Shown: positions 17,518-25,012 of the stretch, piece after piece
Numbering within the stretch: the first letter of the stretch is position 1
How the letters are laid out: every line of letters begins with the position of its first letter
Assembly: GCF_002435945.1 (NCBI RefSeq)
Contig: NZ_DIXC01000052.1
Location: 43,413-107,412, forward strand
Direction of reading: 5' to 3'
Length of the DNA: 64,000 nt
Origin: Mesotoga sp. UBA6090
GTDB taxonomy: Bacteria > Thermotogota > Thermotogae > Petrotogales > Kosmotogaceae
Translations under genes and position numbers: made by a program
Notes under the pieces: model-generated
Databases searched by the model: none
What the model was told of the DNA's origin: nothing
What the model saw: only the letters and a program-made list of their open reading frames with translations

Positions 17518-18548
17518 TTAGGCGATCTTGGATGGATGGCAGATCATTTCTTGTCATGGCGCTCGCTTTGGCTGCCGGGCTCGTTCTAGTGCTTCTTATG
17601 AGTGAAGGACCCTTGAATGCGACTAGAGCGTTCTTTCTATCCGTCTTTTCTAATCGCTTCTATTTTGGCAATCTTCTGGCCTATTCGATCCCTCTAATTC
17701 TAACCGGACTGGCTGCATCTATAGCCTTCACCTCCTCATGCTTCAATCTCGGTATGGAAGGGCAGGTATATCTTGGAGCTCTTACCGGAACGGCAACCGG
17801 CATTCTTTTGGCCGGAAGAGTATCTGGAGCTGCGGGAATTGTCTTGATGATTATAGTCAGTTTTTTTTCCGGTGCGACAGCTGCGGGTATCTCTGCGTTG
17901 CTGAAGACCCGGTTAGGTGTGAATGAGCTGATCTCTTCGCTCTTGCTGAGTAACGGACTGGTACTGGTAGTAGATTACTTCATTGAGGGCCCTCTTAATG
18001 ATCGTCCTTCCGGCCTTGCAGCTACAGTCAGTCTGCCCGATGAGTTTAGATTTGAAGGTTTGATGTCGCCTTCGAGTCTCCATTCGGGAATTATTTTCTC
18101 CATAGCTGCAGCCGTAATTCTCTGGTTTTTTTTATTTAGAACAAGAGAGGGATTCAAAATGAGAATCGCTGGAAAAAACCGGAGGTTCGCCTATTATTCT
18201 GGTGTTGACACAAAGAAAGTCATCTTCTGGTCTCTCTTTCTTAGCGGAGGGCTTGCATCTACTGCAGGAATCATTGATGTCATAGGCATTCACGGCAGAG
18301 TGATGAGGGGTTTTTCAAGCGGATATGGCTGGAATGGAATTGCGATTGCCCTTATTGCAAGAAATCATCCGCTGATGGTTGTTCCTGCTGCTCTGTTCTT
18401 CGCATATCTAGAAAGCGGAGCGCAAATCGCTTCGCTTGAGGCAAATGTTACGCCTGAAGTTGCCAAGATTGTTCAGGCCGTTATCTTTTTTCTGGTGACG
18501 GCGGAAGCTCTCATCCCCAAGCTTTTCTGGAGAAAGAAATATGCTTGA
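17514..18548 (+). CDS. ABC transporter permease, YufP-like
   Basis: A 344-residue polytopic membrane protein with about eight to ten hydrophobic helices. The YufP/BPD_transp_2 signatures include an AYSIPLILTGLAASIAFTSS-like segment, FNLGMEGQVYLGALTG, and GRVMRGFSSGYGWNGIAIALIARNHP late in the protein. It overlaps the ATPase gene by four bases (GTGA) and the next permease by eight, so the three form one unit, probably importing nucleosides or a related small molecule across the inner membrane. Confidence 0.88.
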   Translation: MIRRSWMDGRSFLVMALALAAGLVLVLLMSEGPLNATRAFFLSVFSNRFYFGNLLAYSIPLILTGLAASIAFTSSCFNLGMEGQVYLGALTGTATGILLAGRVSGAAGIVLMIIVSFFSGATAAGISALLKTRLGVNELISSLLLSNGLVLVVDYFIEGPLNDRPSGLAATVSLPDEFRFEGLMSPSSLHSGIIFSIAAAVILWFFLFRTREGFKMRIAGKNRRFAYYSGVDTKKVIFWSLFLSGGLASTAGIIDVIGIHGRVMRGFSSGYGWNGIAIALIARNHPLMVVPAALFFAYLESGAQIASLEANVTPEVAKIVQAVIFFLVTAEALIPKLFWRKKYA

Positions 18549-19428
18549 AGCGATAATTCGGGATACAGTGAAGAACTCTACGCCGCTTATTCTTGCGGCC
18601 ACTGGCGGTCTGCTTACAGAAGTTTCCGGCTGGCTGAACATCGGGTTAGAAGGCAGCATTCTTTCTGGTGCTTTCTTTGCTGTTGTTGTCTCGTCGGTAA
18701 CCGGAAGCATACTTCTGGGTACTCTGGCTTCAGTCATTGTGGCGGTGATTCTTTCCACCATTGTATTCTTGACCGTAAGATTTCTGAAGGCCAATCTTTA
18801 CGTAGTTGGGATAGCTGCGAATCTCCTGTCAGTCGGCCTGACTGTTACGCTGACAGATTTATGGTTCAAAAGCAAAGGGACCGTAGTCTTCAGTGGTTCA
18901 CCGAGACCTGGAGTCCTTTCGATCGATTTTCTCAATGGAACAGTACTTAGTTGGATGAATGGACTTAGCCCATTTGATCTAGTCGCCTTCGTTACTCCAT
19001 TCCTCATTGCTTATCTCTTCAAGAAGACGGTTGTCGGTGTGAAACTAAGGGCTTGTGGGTATGATGACGAAAGTGCTTTCTACAGCGGCGTTAAGGTTAA
19101 TCAGATCAGGTTCATGGCATACTTTGGAAGCGGAGTCTTTGCCGGACTTGCTGGCTCGGCGCTATCTCTTCCGCTTGGGGCTTTCGTATCAAATATGTCC
19201 GGTGGAAGAGGCTGGCTGGCACTTGTAGCAGTCATCATGGGAAGGAAGAACCCGGTACTAGTATTTTTATCTGCAATCATGCTGGGCTTTATCACCGAGT
19301 TATCGATCTTTCTACAGGTTGCAACAGAAGTCTCTCCAAAGTTGCTACTTTCACTGCCTTACTTCGTCTCTTTCGTGATTCTCGCACTATCTCGCAGTGG
19401 AAACAGCAAGAAAAGACTTCCGGATTAG
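18541..19428 (+). CDS. ABC transporter permease, YufQ-like
   Basis: A 295-residue membrane protein, the partner permease. It has TPLILAATGGLLTEVSGWLNIGLEG near the start, KLRACGYDDESAFYSGVKVN in the cytoplasmic loop (paralogous to KMRIAGKNRRFAYYSGVDTK of the first permease), and GGRGWLALVAVIMGRKNP near the end. ATG start inside the end of the upstream gene. The transport operon ends here; 44 bases later the carboxypeptidase gene begins with its own -10 element. Confidence 0.87.
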   Translation: MLEAIIRDTVKNSTPLILAATGGLLTEVSGWLNIGLEGSILSGAFFAVVVSSVTGSILLGTLASVIVAVILSTIVFLTVRFLKANLYVVGIAANLLSVGLTVTLTDLWFKSKGTVVFSGSPRPGVLSIDFLNGTVLSWMNGLSPFDLVAFVTPFLIAYLFKKTVVGVKLRACGYDDESAFYSGVKVNQIRFMAYFGSGVFAGLAGSALSLPLGAFVSNMSGGRGWLALVAVIMGRKNPVLVFLSAIMLGFITELSIFLQVATEVSPKLLLSLPYFVSFVILALSRSGNSKKRLPD

Positions 19429-19441
19429 CCAAGTAAATGCG

Positions 19442-19450
19442 TGATATAAT
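19442..19450 (+). promoter_or_regulatory. Extended -10 promoter element before the M32 carboxypeptidase
   Basis: TGATATAAT combines an extended TGn with a perfect TATAAT (19445-19450). No good -35 is seen at 16-18 bases, which extended -10 promoters can tolerate. The ribosome binding site GGAGGTG (19461-19467) follows. Confidence 0.5.
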
Positions 19451-19472
19451 TCATCGAATTGGAGGTGTGGCT

Positions 19473-20975
19473 TTGAAACTTATAGATCAGCTTAATTCGA
19501 AATACTCCGAGATATCTTATCTTCATAGCGCAGCAGCGCTCATGGTATGGGACATGAGAACATACATCCCCTTGAAGGGGGCAGAGATAAGGGCGGAGAC
19601 TCTTGGATATATCTCGACTCTCGCATTCAGAAAGTCCGTTTCTGAAGAAGTAGGAGCTTTGCTTAGCCAGCTCAACGAGAACAAAGTCCAAGAGGAACTA
19701 ACTGAAGACGAGAAGGCGATGGTCATGGTAGCAACGAAGTCCTATAGAAGAGCAAAGGCAATTCCACCTGAGCTTTATCAGAAGTACTCTGTCCTAACAT
19801 CGAAAAGTGAAAGAGTGTGGGAAAAGGCTCGGAAAGAAGACGATTTCAACAGTCTGGAGCCATATCTGGAGGAAATCGTTGAACTGTCCAGAGAAATGGC
19901 CCGATTGTACGGATTTGAAGAGAATCCGTATGATGCCCTTCTCGAGGGCTTTGAAGAGGGTATGACAGCCACAAAACTGCGGAAAATCATTGAGCCGTTG
20001 AAATCGGAGCTCATACCTTTCATAAAGAAGATTATGGAAGAGGGCGAATTACCGAATACCTCCGTTCTTGAGGGAAGATTCAACAGAAGGGCTCAGGAGA
20101 AACTTAGTAGAAAGGCTCTCAAACTCATAGGATACGACTTCGATGCCGGGAGGCTTGACGAAACGGTCCATCCCTTCACAATCGGCATAGGGGTAAACGA
20201 TGTCAGGGTAACGACTAAATACACATCCGGCCAATTAACTCCTTCTCTTTTTGGATCGATACATGAGGGGGGTCACGCGATCTATGAACAGGGGTTGCCT
20301 ATTTCACTCAGAGAGACCCCGCTTTACGGTGCGTGTTCTCTAGGTATTCATGAATCTCAATCGAGAATGATGGAGAACATGGTTGGCAGAAGCAAGGAAT
20401 TTCTGTCGTTCTTCTACCCACAGATACAGAAGGCTTATCCATCGAATTTCAAGAACGTTTCGCTAGGTGAATTCTATAGATCAGTAAATAACGTAAAGCC
20501 GTCTCTGATTAGAATAGAGGCCGATGAAGTAACATACAACCTGCATATTATGATTAGGTTTGAGCTGGAAGAAGCTCTTATCAAAGGAGACCTTCGAGTT
20601 TCTGATCTCCCGAAAGCGTGGAATGCAAAGATGAAAGAGCATCTCGGAATTGAACCTGATACTGACAGCGACGGAGTGCTCCAGGATGTCCACTGGCCAT
20701 CCGGAATGATCGGGTATTTCCCATCGTATATGTTGGGAAACCTGTATGCTGCACAGATGTATTCGAAAGCAAGCCAGGATATCCCGGGACTTGACAAGAG
20801 GATAGAAATGGGAGATGTTCTGTCTCTTGTCGACTGGTTAAGAAAGAACATTCATAGCATGGGAAGGCGGTACGAGCCCGAGAAACTTCTGAAAGCAGCC
20901 ACCGGGAAGGAGCTGGATCCCTCATATTTCCTTAGGTATGTCAAGGAGAAGTACTCGAGCATTTACCAGATATAG
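19473..20975 (+). CDS. Carboxypeptidase Taq, M32 family metallocarboxypeptidase
   Basis: A 500-residue M32 peptidase that removes C-terminal amino acids from peptides in the cytoplasm. The zinc motif HEGGH (H264, E265, H268) is present in SIHEGGHAIYEQGLP, and the following ESQSRMMENMVGRSKEF and RIEADEVTYNLHIMIRFELE blocks are family hallmarks. An upstream in-frame start at 19437 is possible, but the TTG at 19473 is preceded by GGAGGTG with a good spacing. The length equals the family norm. It is convergent with the HhH gene, with only six bases between the stops. Confidence 0.93.
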   Translation: MKLIDQLNSKYSEISYLHSAAALMVWDMRTYIPLKGAEIRAETLGYISTLAFRKSVSEEVGALLSQLNENKVQEELTEDEKAMVMVATKSYRRAKAIPPELYQKYSVLTSKSERVWEKARKEDDFNSLEPYLEEIVELSREMARLYGFEENPYDALLEGFEEGMTATKLRKIIEPLKSELIPFIKKIMEEGELPNTSVLEGRFNRRAQEKLSRKALKLIGYDFDAGRLDETVHPFTIGIGVNDVRVTTKYTSGQLTPSLFGSIHEGGHAIYEQGLPISLRETPLYGACSLGIHESQSRMMENMVGRSKEFLSFFYPQIQKAYPSNFKNVSLGEFYRSVNNVKPSLIRIEADEVTYNLHIMIRFELEEALIKGDLRVSDLPKAWNAKMKEHLGIEPDTDSDGVLQDVHWPSGMIGYFPSYMLGNLYAAQMYSKASQDIPGLDKRIEMGDVLSLVDWLRKNIHSMGRRYEPEKLLKAATGKELDPSYFLRYVKEKYSSIYQI

Positions 20976-20981
20976 TCTTCA

Positions 20982-21434
20982 TCAGGTTTGAACTTCCAGA
21001 AGAAGAGCCTCGATTTTGGAGAGCCTGTCTTGAGATAGCTTCAGGTTCTCCTTTCTAGTTACAAGGAAGTCTACGATTTCCAACGGTTCTTCAAGACCCA
21101 TGTCCTTCCAAATGAAGGAAATCACCTCGGGGTCAATAAGATCGTGAAAAGCAAGCAAATAGATAGCGGCTGGCATCTTGTTCTTCAGTTCGGAAGTCTT
21201 CTTTATTTCGCCACTCTCCAGAAACTCGAGGGACTTCTCTTTTACGGCCTTCCCTATGCCCTTGATCGACGAAATGCCAGCAATATCGTCACTAGTAAGC
21301 TGGCCCGAAGGCAAATTTGATCTGATGACTCTTGCTGCAAAGTCATAGGTTCTTACCTTGAATGGATTGTCCCTGTTGACCTTGAGAAGTCTTGAGAGCA
21401 AGTCAAATTGCATTGCCAGTTCCTCTTTTCTCAC
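20982..21434 (-). CDS. Helix-hairpin-helix protein resembling the N-terminal domain of PolX DNA polymerase
   Basis: About 150 residues. The N-terminal half matches the 8-kDa domain of family X polymerases: LLKVNRDNPFKVRTYDFAARVIRS followed by the HhH ISSIKGIGKAVKEKSLEFLESGE. No polymerase palm domain follows; the remaining 70 residues are helical and unrecognised (FHDLIDPEVISFIWKDMGL). A DNA-binding or dRP-lyase-like accessory role is possible but only inferred. I start it at GTG 21434 behind GAGAGGTGATACC; an in-frame GTG inside that ribosome binding site would add three residues. Confidence 0.75.
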   Translation of the reverse strand: MRKEELAMQFDLLSRLLKVNRDNPFKVRTYDFAARVIRSNLPSGQLTSDDIAGISSIKGIGKAVKEKSLEFLESGEIKKTSELKNKMPAAIYLLAFHDLIDPEVISFIWKDMGLEEPLEIVDFLVTRKENLKLSQDRLSKIEALLLEVQT

Positions 21435-21609
21435 CGGTATCACCTCTCAGTGTATTTTACACCGTTGAGAACCGGCAAGGAAATAAAATGCTCGGAATTC
21501 TCTTCCACTCCATGAGAGATGCATTTGTTTGTCCAGACACAATTCAGGCAGACAAAAAACCTCTACGATTGGCATAGAGATCGGGATATCAGAGGACAGG
21601 CCCGCGAAT

Positions 21610-21930
21610 TTATTTCTTCCTTTTGCTAAGAACAGCTTCAATGTTCTCCTTTGCCGTGCCGACAAAGGCTTCATAAAAGGCCATGCCTGCAGCTTCTATC
21701 GCTTGAATGGCGTTGCCTCCAAGATGAAAGGCAATTATTGTGTCTATGCCTTGCTTTGTGAGCATGTTTACTGCCATGGGTCCGGCACCGTGCGCCACAC
21801 TGTTGTCTGGTTCTACATATTCTTCGCTTCCCGTTTCTGGGTCATAGATCAGAAAGAACTTTGCTCTGGCAAATCTATCGTCTGGAATACTATTCATAGT
21901 TTTTTCTTTCACTGGGATAGCAATTTTCAT
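21610..21930 (-). CDS. NifX/NifB-type dinitrogenase cofactor domain protein
   Basis: A 106-residue single-domain protein of the Nitro_FeMo-Co family: MKIAIPVKE start, RFARAKFFLIYDPET, VAHGAGPMAVNMLTKQGIDTIIAFHLGGNA, and an Ala/Gly-rich end. In nitrogen fixers such proteins bind Fe-S or FeMo cofactor precursors. No nif genes are visible here, so nitrogen fixation is not implied. It is the last gene of an operon with two ferredoxin-ATPases, and its ATG overlaps the stop of the upstream gene; this set recurs in anaerobes with an unknown, probably metal-cluster-related role. Confidence 0.85.
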   Translation of the reverse strand: MKIAIPVKEKTMNSIPDDRFARAKFFLIYDPETGSEEYVEPDNSVAHGAGPMAVNMLTKQGIDTIIAFHLGGNAIQAIEAAGMAFYEAFVGTAKENIEAVLSKRKK

Positions 21931-22811
21931 TATTCTTCTACACCTCCGAAAATTTTTCGTTTCAACCTCAGGGCAATTCGCTTTATTGCTTGCGCTGCCA
22001 CAGAATCATCCATTGCAACAACCGGTTTCCCAATAATAGTCGCTTTCTCTACCTGCTCGTCAAAGGGAATCTTGCCCAGGAGCTCTATTCCGTTAGCTCC
22101 ACACCAGGACTCTATGAAGGCGCTCTTGGAAGTATTTAAATCCCATTTGTTTATCACTATTCCGAAATCTCTCTTGAAATGTCTTATAGTCTCCACAATC
22201 CTTGCTAGATCGTGGTTTCCCGATACAGTCGGTTCGGCAACTGCGAGCACGTAGGTTGCCCCCGTAATCGATGAAGTTGCGGGGCACCCTATTCCTGGGG
22301 CACCATCTATTATGATTATTTCCTTTTTCCCCTTCTCCGCGACATTAATTGCCAGTTTTCTGACCTCTGCCACCAACCCTCCAGAAGTCTCTTCCCCCGG
22401 AGTCAATAAGGCGTGAACAAGAGGAATTTCGTTCGACTGAGATAAGAAGTAATCTCCGGACTTATTGTCTTTAAGCGAAATTGCGTTCGCCGGACAGATT
22501 GCCACACACATGCCGCATCCCTCACATGCGTAGGGATCGATTGAGTAGGGACCTCCCCTGATAATCGCATCGAATCTGCAGAATTTCTCGCAGAGTCCGC
22601 ATGATATGCATTGATCGGAAATTTCGGCCTTTTTACCACCATAATACTCAAATTTCTCGATCAGCTTATTCTCGAGAATGAGGTGAAGGTTTGGTGCGTC
22701 TACGTCACAATCGGCCATCACTATTGAATCAAACAGAGAGGAAAGCGATCCTGCAAGTGTTGTCTTTCCAGTTCCGCCCTTTCCGCTTACTATGGCAAGT
22801 TGGAACATCAT
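21930..22811 (-). CDS. MinD/ParA-like P-loop ATPase with inserted 2x[4Fe-4S] ferredoxin domain (copy 2)
   Basis: A 293-residue protein. The deviant Walker A SGKGGTGKTTLAGSL is at the N-terminus. After about residue 55 a ferredoxin module with two CxxCxxCxxxC clusters is inserted (CISCGLCEKFC and CEGCGMCVAIC), then the ATPase fold resumes with EIIIIDGAPGIGCPATSSI and AEPTVSGNHDLARIVE. The family is related to Mrp/NBP35 Fe-S carriers. It starts at ATG 22811, overlapping the stop of copy 1 in ATGA; a longer open frame runs upstream through that gene and is unlikely. It differs from copy 1 clearly enough that the two probably form a heterodimer, which is an inference. Confidence 0.9.
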   Translation of the reverse strand: MMFQLAIVSGKGGTGKTTLAGSLSSLFDSIVMADCDVDAPNLHLILENKLIEKFEYYGGKKAEISDQCISCGLCEKFCRFDAIIRGGPYSIDPYACEGCGMCVAICPANAISLKDNKSGDYFLSQSNEIPLVHALLTPGEETSGGLVAEVRKLAINVAEKGKKEIIIIDGAPGIGCPATSSITGATYVLAVAEPTVSGNHDLARIVETIRHFKRDFGIVINKWDLNTSKSAFIESWCGANGIELLGKIPFDEQVEKATIIGKPVVAMDDSVAAQAIKRIALRLKRKIFGGVEE

Positions 22812-23659
22812 GACACCCCCGATAAAGAGATGATCTTCTCCGCCAGTTTCTTGAACCGTATCTTCCATGATGGCGAAGTTTCAGTGAAGAGCTTGCCTTC
22901 TGAATAGGCTTCGGCTATGCTGCGGTCAAAAGGTATTCTTTCGAGGACAACAAGGTTTTCTTCGCCGGCATATTCATCTATCATTGTGTAGGAACCTGTA
23001 TCTCTGTTGATTACGATACCGAAAGGAATCCCCATCTCTCTTACAATTTGAACTGCAAGTTTCAAATCATGAAGACCAAATGGAGTGGGTTCGGTTACCA
23101 GTATCGCGAAATCCACTTTTCTTAGTGTCTCTACCACAGAACACGACGTTCCCGGGGGAGAATCGATAATGACGACCTTATCTCGATCGATATTCTCTTT
23201 GAGTTTTCTGATAACCCTTACAGGGGACGGTTCTCCAATTTCCAGTATTCCCATTCCAAAAGCAGTCTTGTCGTCTATTCTGCCTGTTTTAACTTTTCCA
23301 ATGACTTTCGGCCTCTCGCTAATTGCCTTCTCGGGACAGACAAAAGTGCACAAACCGCAGCCATGACACAAGGATTCGAAGACCATGACACCCGTATCAA
23401 AAACGGAAAGCGCCCCAAACTGGCAGGCTTCGGCGCATTTGCGGCAACGAGTGCACTTCTCCTTATCTATCACGGGAAGCATCAGCTCAATTTCCTCTTC
23501 ATGCTCAATCTTTGGATCAAAAAACAGATGTACATCGGGTTCTTCAGCATCTGCGTCCAGAAGTTGAACATCAAAATCCTCAGATATGGCGCTAGCGAGG
23601 TTTGTGGCAAGGGTGGTCTTTCCTGTGCCACCCTTGCCACTTAGTACGGCAATAACCAA
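22808..23659 (-). CDS. MinD/ParA-like P-loop ATPase with inserted 2x[4Fe-4S] ferredoxin domain (copy 1)
   Basis: A 283-residue paralogue of the following gene. It has the deviant Walker A SGKGGTGKTTLATNL, two cluster motifs (CTRCRKCAEAC, and CHGCGLCTFVC near residues 97-107), and the ATPase strand KVVIIDSPPGTSCSVVETL followed by TEPTPFGLHDLKLAVQ. The cluster cysteines are complete. Such proteins couple nucleotide hydrolysis to handling of Fe-S clusters, but their substrate is unknown. It is the third gene in an operon behind two small Gly/Arg-rich and coiled-coil proteins. Confidence 0.9.
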   Translation of the reverse strand: MVIAVLSGKGGTGKTTLATNLASAISEDFDVQLLDADAEEPDVHLFFDPKIEHEEEIELMLPVIDKEKCTRCRKCAEACQFGALSVFDTGVMVFESLCHGCGLCTFVCPEKAISERPKVIGKVKTGRIDDKTAFGMGILEIGEPSPVRVIRKLKENIDRDKVVIIDSPPGTSCSVVETLRKVDFAILVTEPTPFGLHDLKLAVQIVREMGIPFGIVINRDTGSYTMIDEYAGEENLVVLERIPFDRSIAEAYSEGKLFTETSPSWKIRFKKLAEKIISLSGVS

Positions 23660-23662
23660 GGC

Positions 23663-23887
23663 CTACCACCATCTCCTGAAGCGATAACCCATGCCTCTTC
23701 CGGCTCCAAATCCTCCCCCAAATCCCATCCTTCTTCCGAAAAACAGTCTTCTCCTCGGATAGAGGCGGTAGGAGTAGTTCCTTACCGGCGTTTGCCTCGA
23801 TACTTGATCATCGGGAGCACAGTTTCCCATGCCCCAGCCAGTCATTGGTCCATAACCCTCGGGTCCAGTTCCATCTCTCCACGGCAT
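23663..23887 (-). CDS. Small Gly/Arg-rich DUF5320-like protein
   Basis: A 74-residue protein starting MPWRDGTGPEGYGPMTGWGMGNC, which matches the opening of DUF5320 proteins, and ending in a Gly/Arg/Phe-rich tail (RRMGFGGGFGAGRGMGYRFRRWW in two overlapping pieces). The ATG at 23887 is preceded by GAGGAGTGAGAAT; a longer frame upstream overlaps the preceding gene and lacks such a site. Proteins of this type are usually found beside ferredoxin-ATPase/NifX genes in anaerobes. Function unknown; one cysteine is retained. Confidence 0.75.
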   Translation of the reverse strand: MPWRDGTGPEGYGPMTGWGMGNCAPDDQVSRQTPVRNYSYRLYPRRRLFFGRRMGFGGGFGAGRGMGYRFRRWW

Positions 23888-23891
23888 ATTC

Positions 23892-24191
23892 TCACTCCTC
23901 TTCTTCATTACTGCTTGTGTTTTCAAGCGTTTCCAGTCTCTTCTCTACTTCCTTGAGCTCTTCGCCGATCATCTCGAGCTCTCTCTTAAGCATCGCTTGA
24001 TACTCCTTTAGTTCCTGACTTTCCATTTCGGGGGAAATCTCCTGATCATAGGCATATGGCCCGTAATAATCGAAACCTCTTCCGGGTGCAAATCCTCTAC
24101 CATATCCCATTCCTCTTCCGTATCCAGGGCCATATCCGAAGTATCTACAGGAACCGTCTCTAAACCTCATAGGACCAGATCCAAATGGCAT
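23892..24191 (-). CDS. DUF5320-like protein with C-terminal coiled coil
   Basis: A 99-residue protein with MPFGSGPMRFRDGSCRYFG at the start, a Gly/Arg/Tyr-rich middle (GYGPGYGRGMGYGRGFAPGR) and a C-terminal coiled coil of about 45 residues (LKEYQAMLKRELEMIGEEL and onwards). It is the first gene of the ferredoxin-ATPase operon. The ATG at 24191 follows GGAGGTGATTAT; the frame continues upstream into the promoter and cannot be coding there. The low-complexity and coiled-coil design suggests a scaffold or oligomer rather than an enzyme. Confidence 0.75.
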   Translation of the reverse strand: MPFGSGPMRFRDGSCRYFGYGPGYGRGMGYGRGFAPGRGFDYYGPYAYDQEISPEMESQELKEYQAMLKRELEMIGEELKEVEKRLETLENTSSNEEEE

Positions 24192-24225
24192 ATAATCACC
24201 TCCTATATATGCACTAATCATATAT

Positions 24226-24254
24226 ATTATACTAATTGAAATTGACAATGTCAA
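24226..24254 (-). promoter_or_regulatory. Consensus promoter with palindrome over the -35, ferredoxin-ATPase operon
   Basis: On the minus strand, TTGACA (24254-24249), a 17-base spacer and TATAAT (24231-24226). The -35 box is one arm of a perfect 6-bp inverted repeat, TTGACA then one base then TGTCAA (24242-24254). That layout suits repression by a dimeric regulator. The methyltransferase gene starts 62 bases away on the other strand. Confidence 0.85.
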
Positions 24255-24315
24255 GAGAAATCTGGCTTTACCGAATTCTGCGGAATTTCTGATAGTATCT
24301 AAGTGAGGAGGATAG

Positions 24316-24912
24316 ATGGGAAACAAAGCACATGTCTTGCTGTTTTCACTAATAGCTCCGTTTTATAACGTTGCTTTCAAGTCGCAGCTGAAGAATTATC
24401 GAAGCCTTTTGAAAGAACATCGGTCTCTAATTGGCAAGGATATCGAAAGCGTCCTCGATATCGGTTGTGGAACTGGTGCTCTTGCTAAAGCATTCGACGA
24501 ACTGGGATACAGAGTAACGGCTGTGGATGCTGCGACTTCAATGGTAGCGATCGCGAGGCATAATCTTAAGGAAAGCGGAGTCACAGTAGTTCAAGGCGAT
24601 TTTTTCGAGAAACTCCCCTTTGAAGACAATAGTTTTGATCTTCTCGTAGCATCGTATGTTGTACACGGTCATAAGATTGACGGCAGAGAGAAGTTCTATA
24701 AAGAGAGTCGTAGAATCTGTAGGAAAGAGGTTCTGATTCACGAGTTCTTTCCGAATAGAAATCCCTTAGTCTATGTTGTCGAGTTCTTCGAGAGAAGTGA
24801 TTACAGAAACTTCGTTCCGAAAGCCTTCGAAGAGCTTAAAGAGAATTTTCCCGTTGTAAAAGGCGTTAGACTTTCCTCTACGACAGGGTGGTATCTATGT
24901 CGGTGCGACTAG
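24316..24912 (+). CDS. Class I SAM-dependent methyltransferase
   Basis: A 198-residue methyltransferase. Motif I is VLDIGCGTGALAKAF (near 47-61), motif II ends in the acidic TAVDAA, and VVQGDFFEKLPFEDNSFDLLVASYVVHG covers motifs III-IV in a Methyltransf_11 arrangement. The substrate cannot be told from the sequence. It is divergent from the ferredoxin-ATPase operon, with 124 bases between starts, so the two could share regulation. ATG follows GAGGAGGATAG. Confidence 0.85.
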   Translation: MGNKAHVLLFSLIAPFYNVAFKSQLKNYRSLLKEHRSLIGKDIESVLDIGCGTGALAKAFDELGYRVTAVDAATSMVAIARHNLKESGVTVVQGDFFEKLPFEDNSFDLLVASYVVHGHKIDGREKFYKESRRICRKEVLIHEFFPNRNPLVYVVEFFERSDYRNFVPKAFEELKENFPVVKGVRLSSTTGWYLCRCD

Positions 24913-25012
24913 GCTCTTAGGTAGTTGGGTCTTCAAGATTGTGAAGTTAGCAGGCGTTCAAGGAAAGGCTGGTGTTTCAATATTTGAACAAGGTCATTCT
25001 AGGGGTCTACAG

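Noticed and set aside
21529..22254. A 241-codon plus-strand open frame opposite the NifX-like and ferredoxin-ATPase genes
   Set aside because: Antisense to two conserved genes with intact motifs; it has no family resemblance.
21610..24191. A nitrogen-fixation locus suggested by the NifX-like gene
   Set aside because: No nifHDK, nifB or nifE genes are in the window; the NifX domain alone is common in non-fixing anaerobes.
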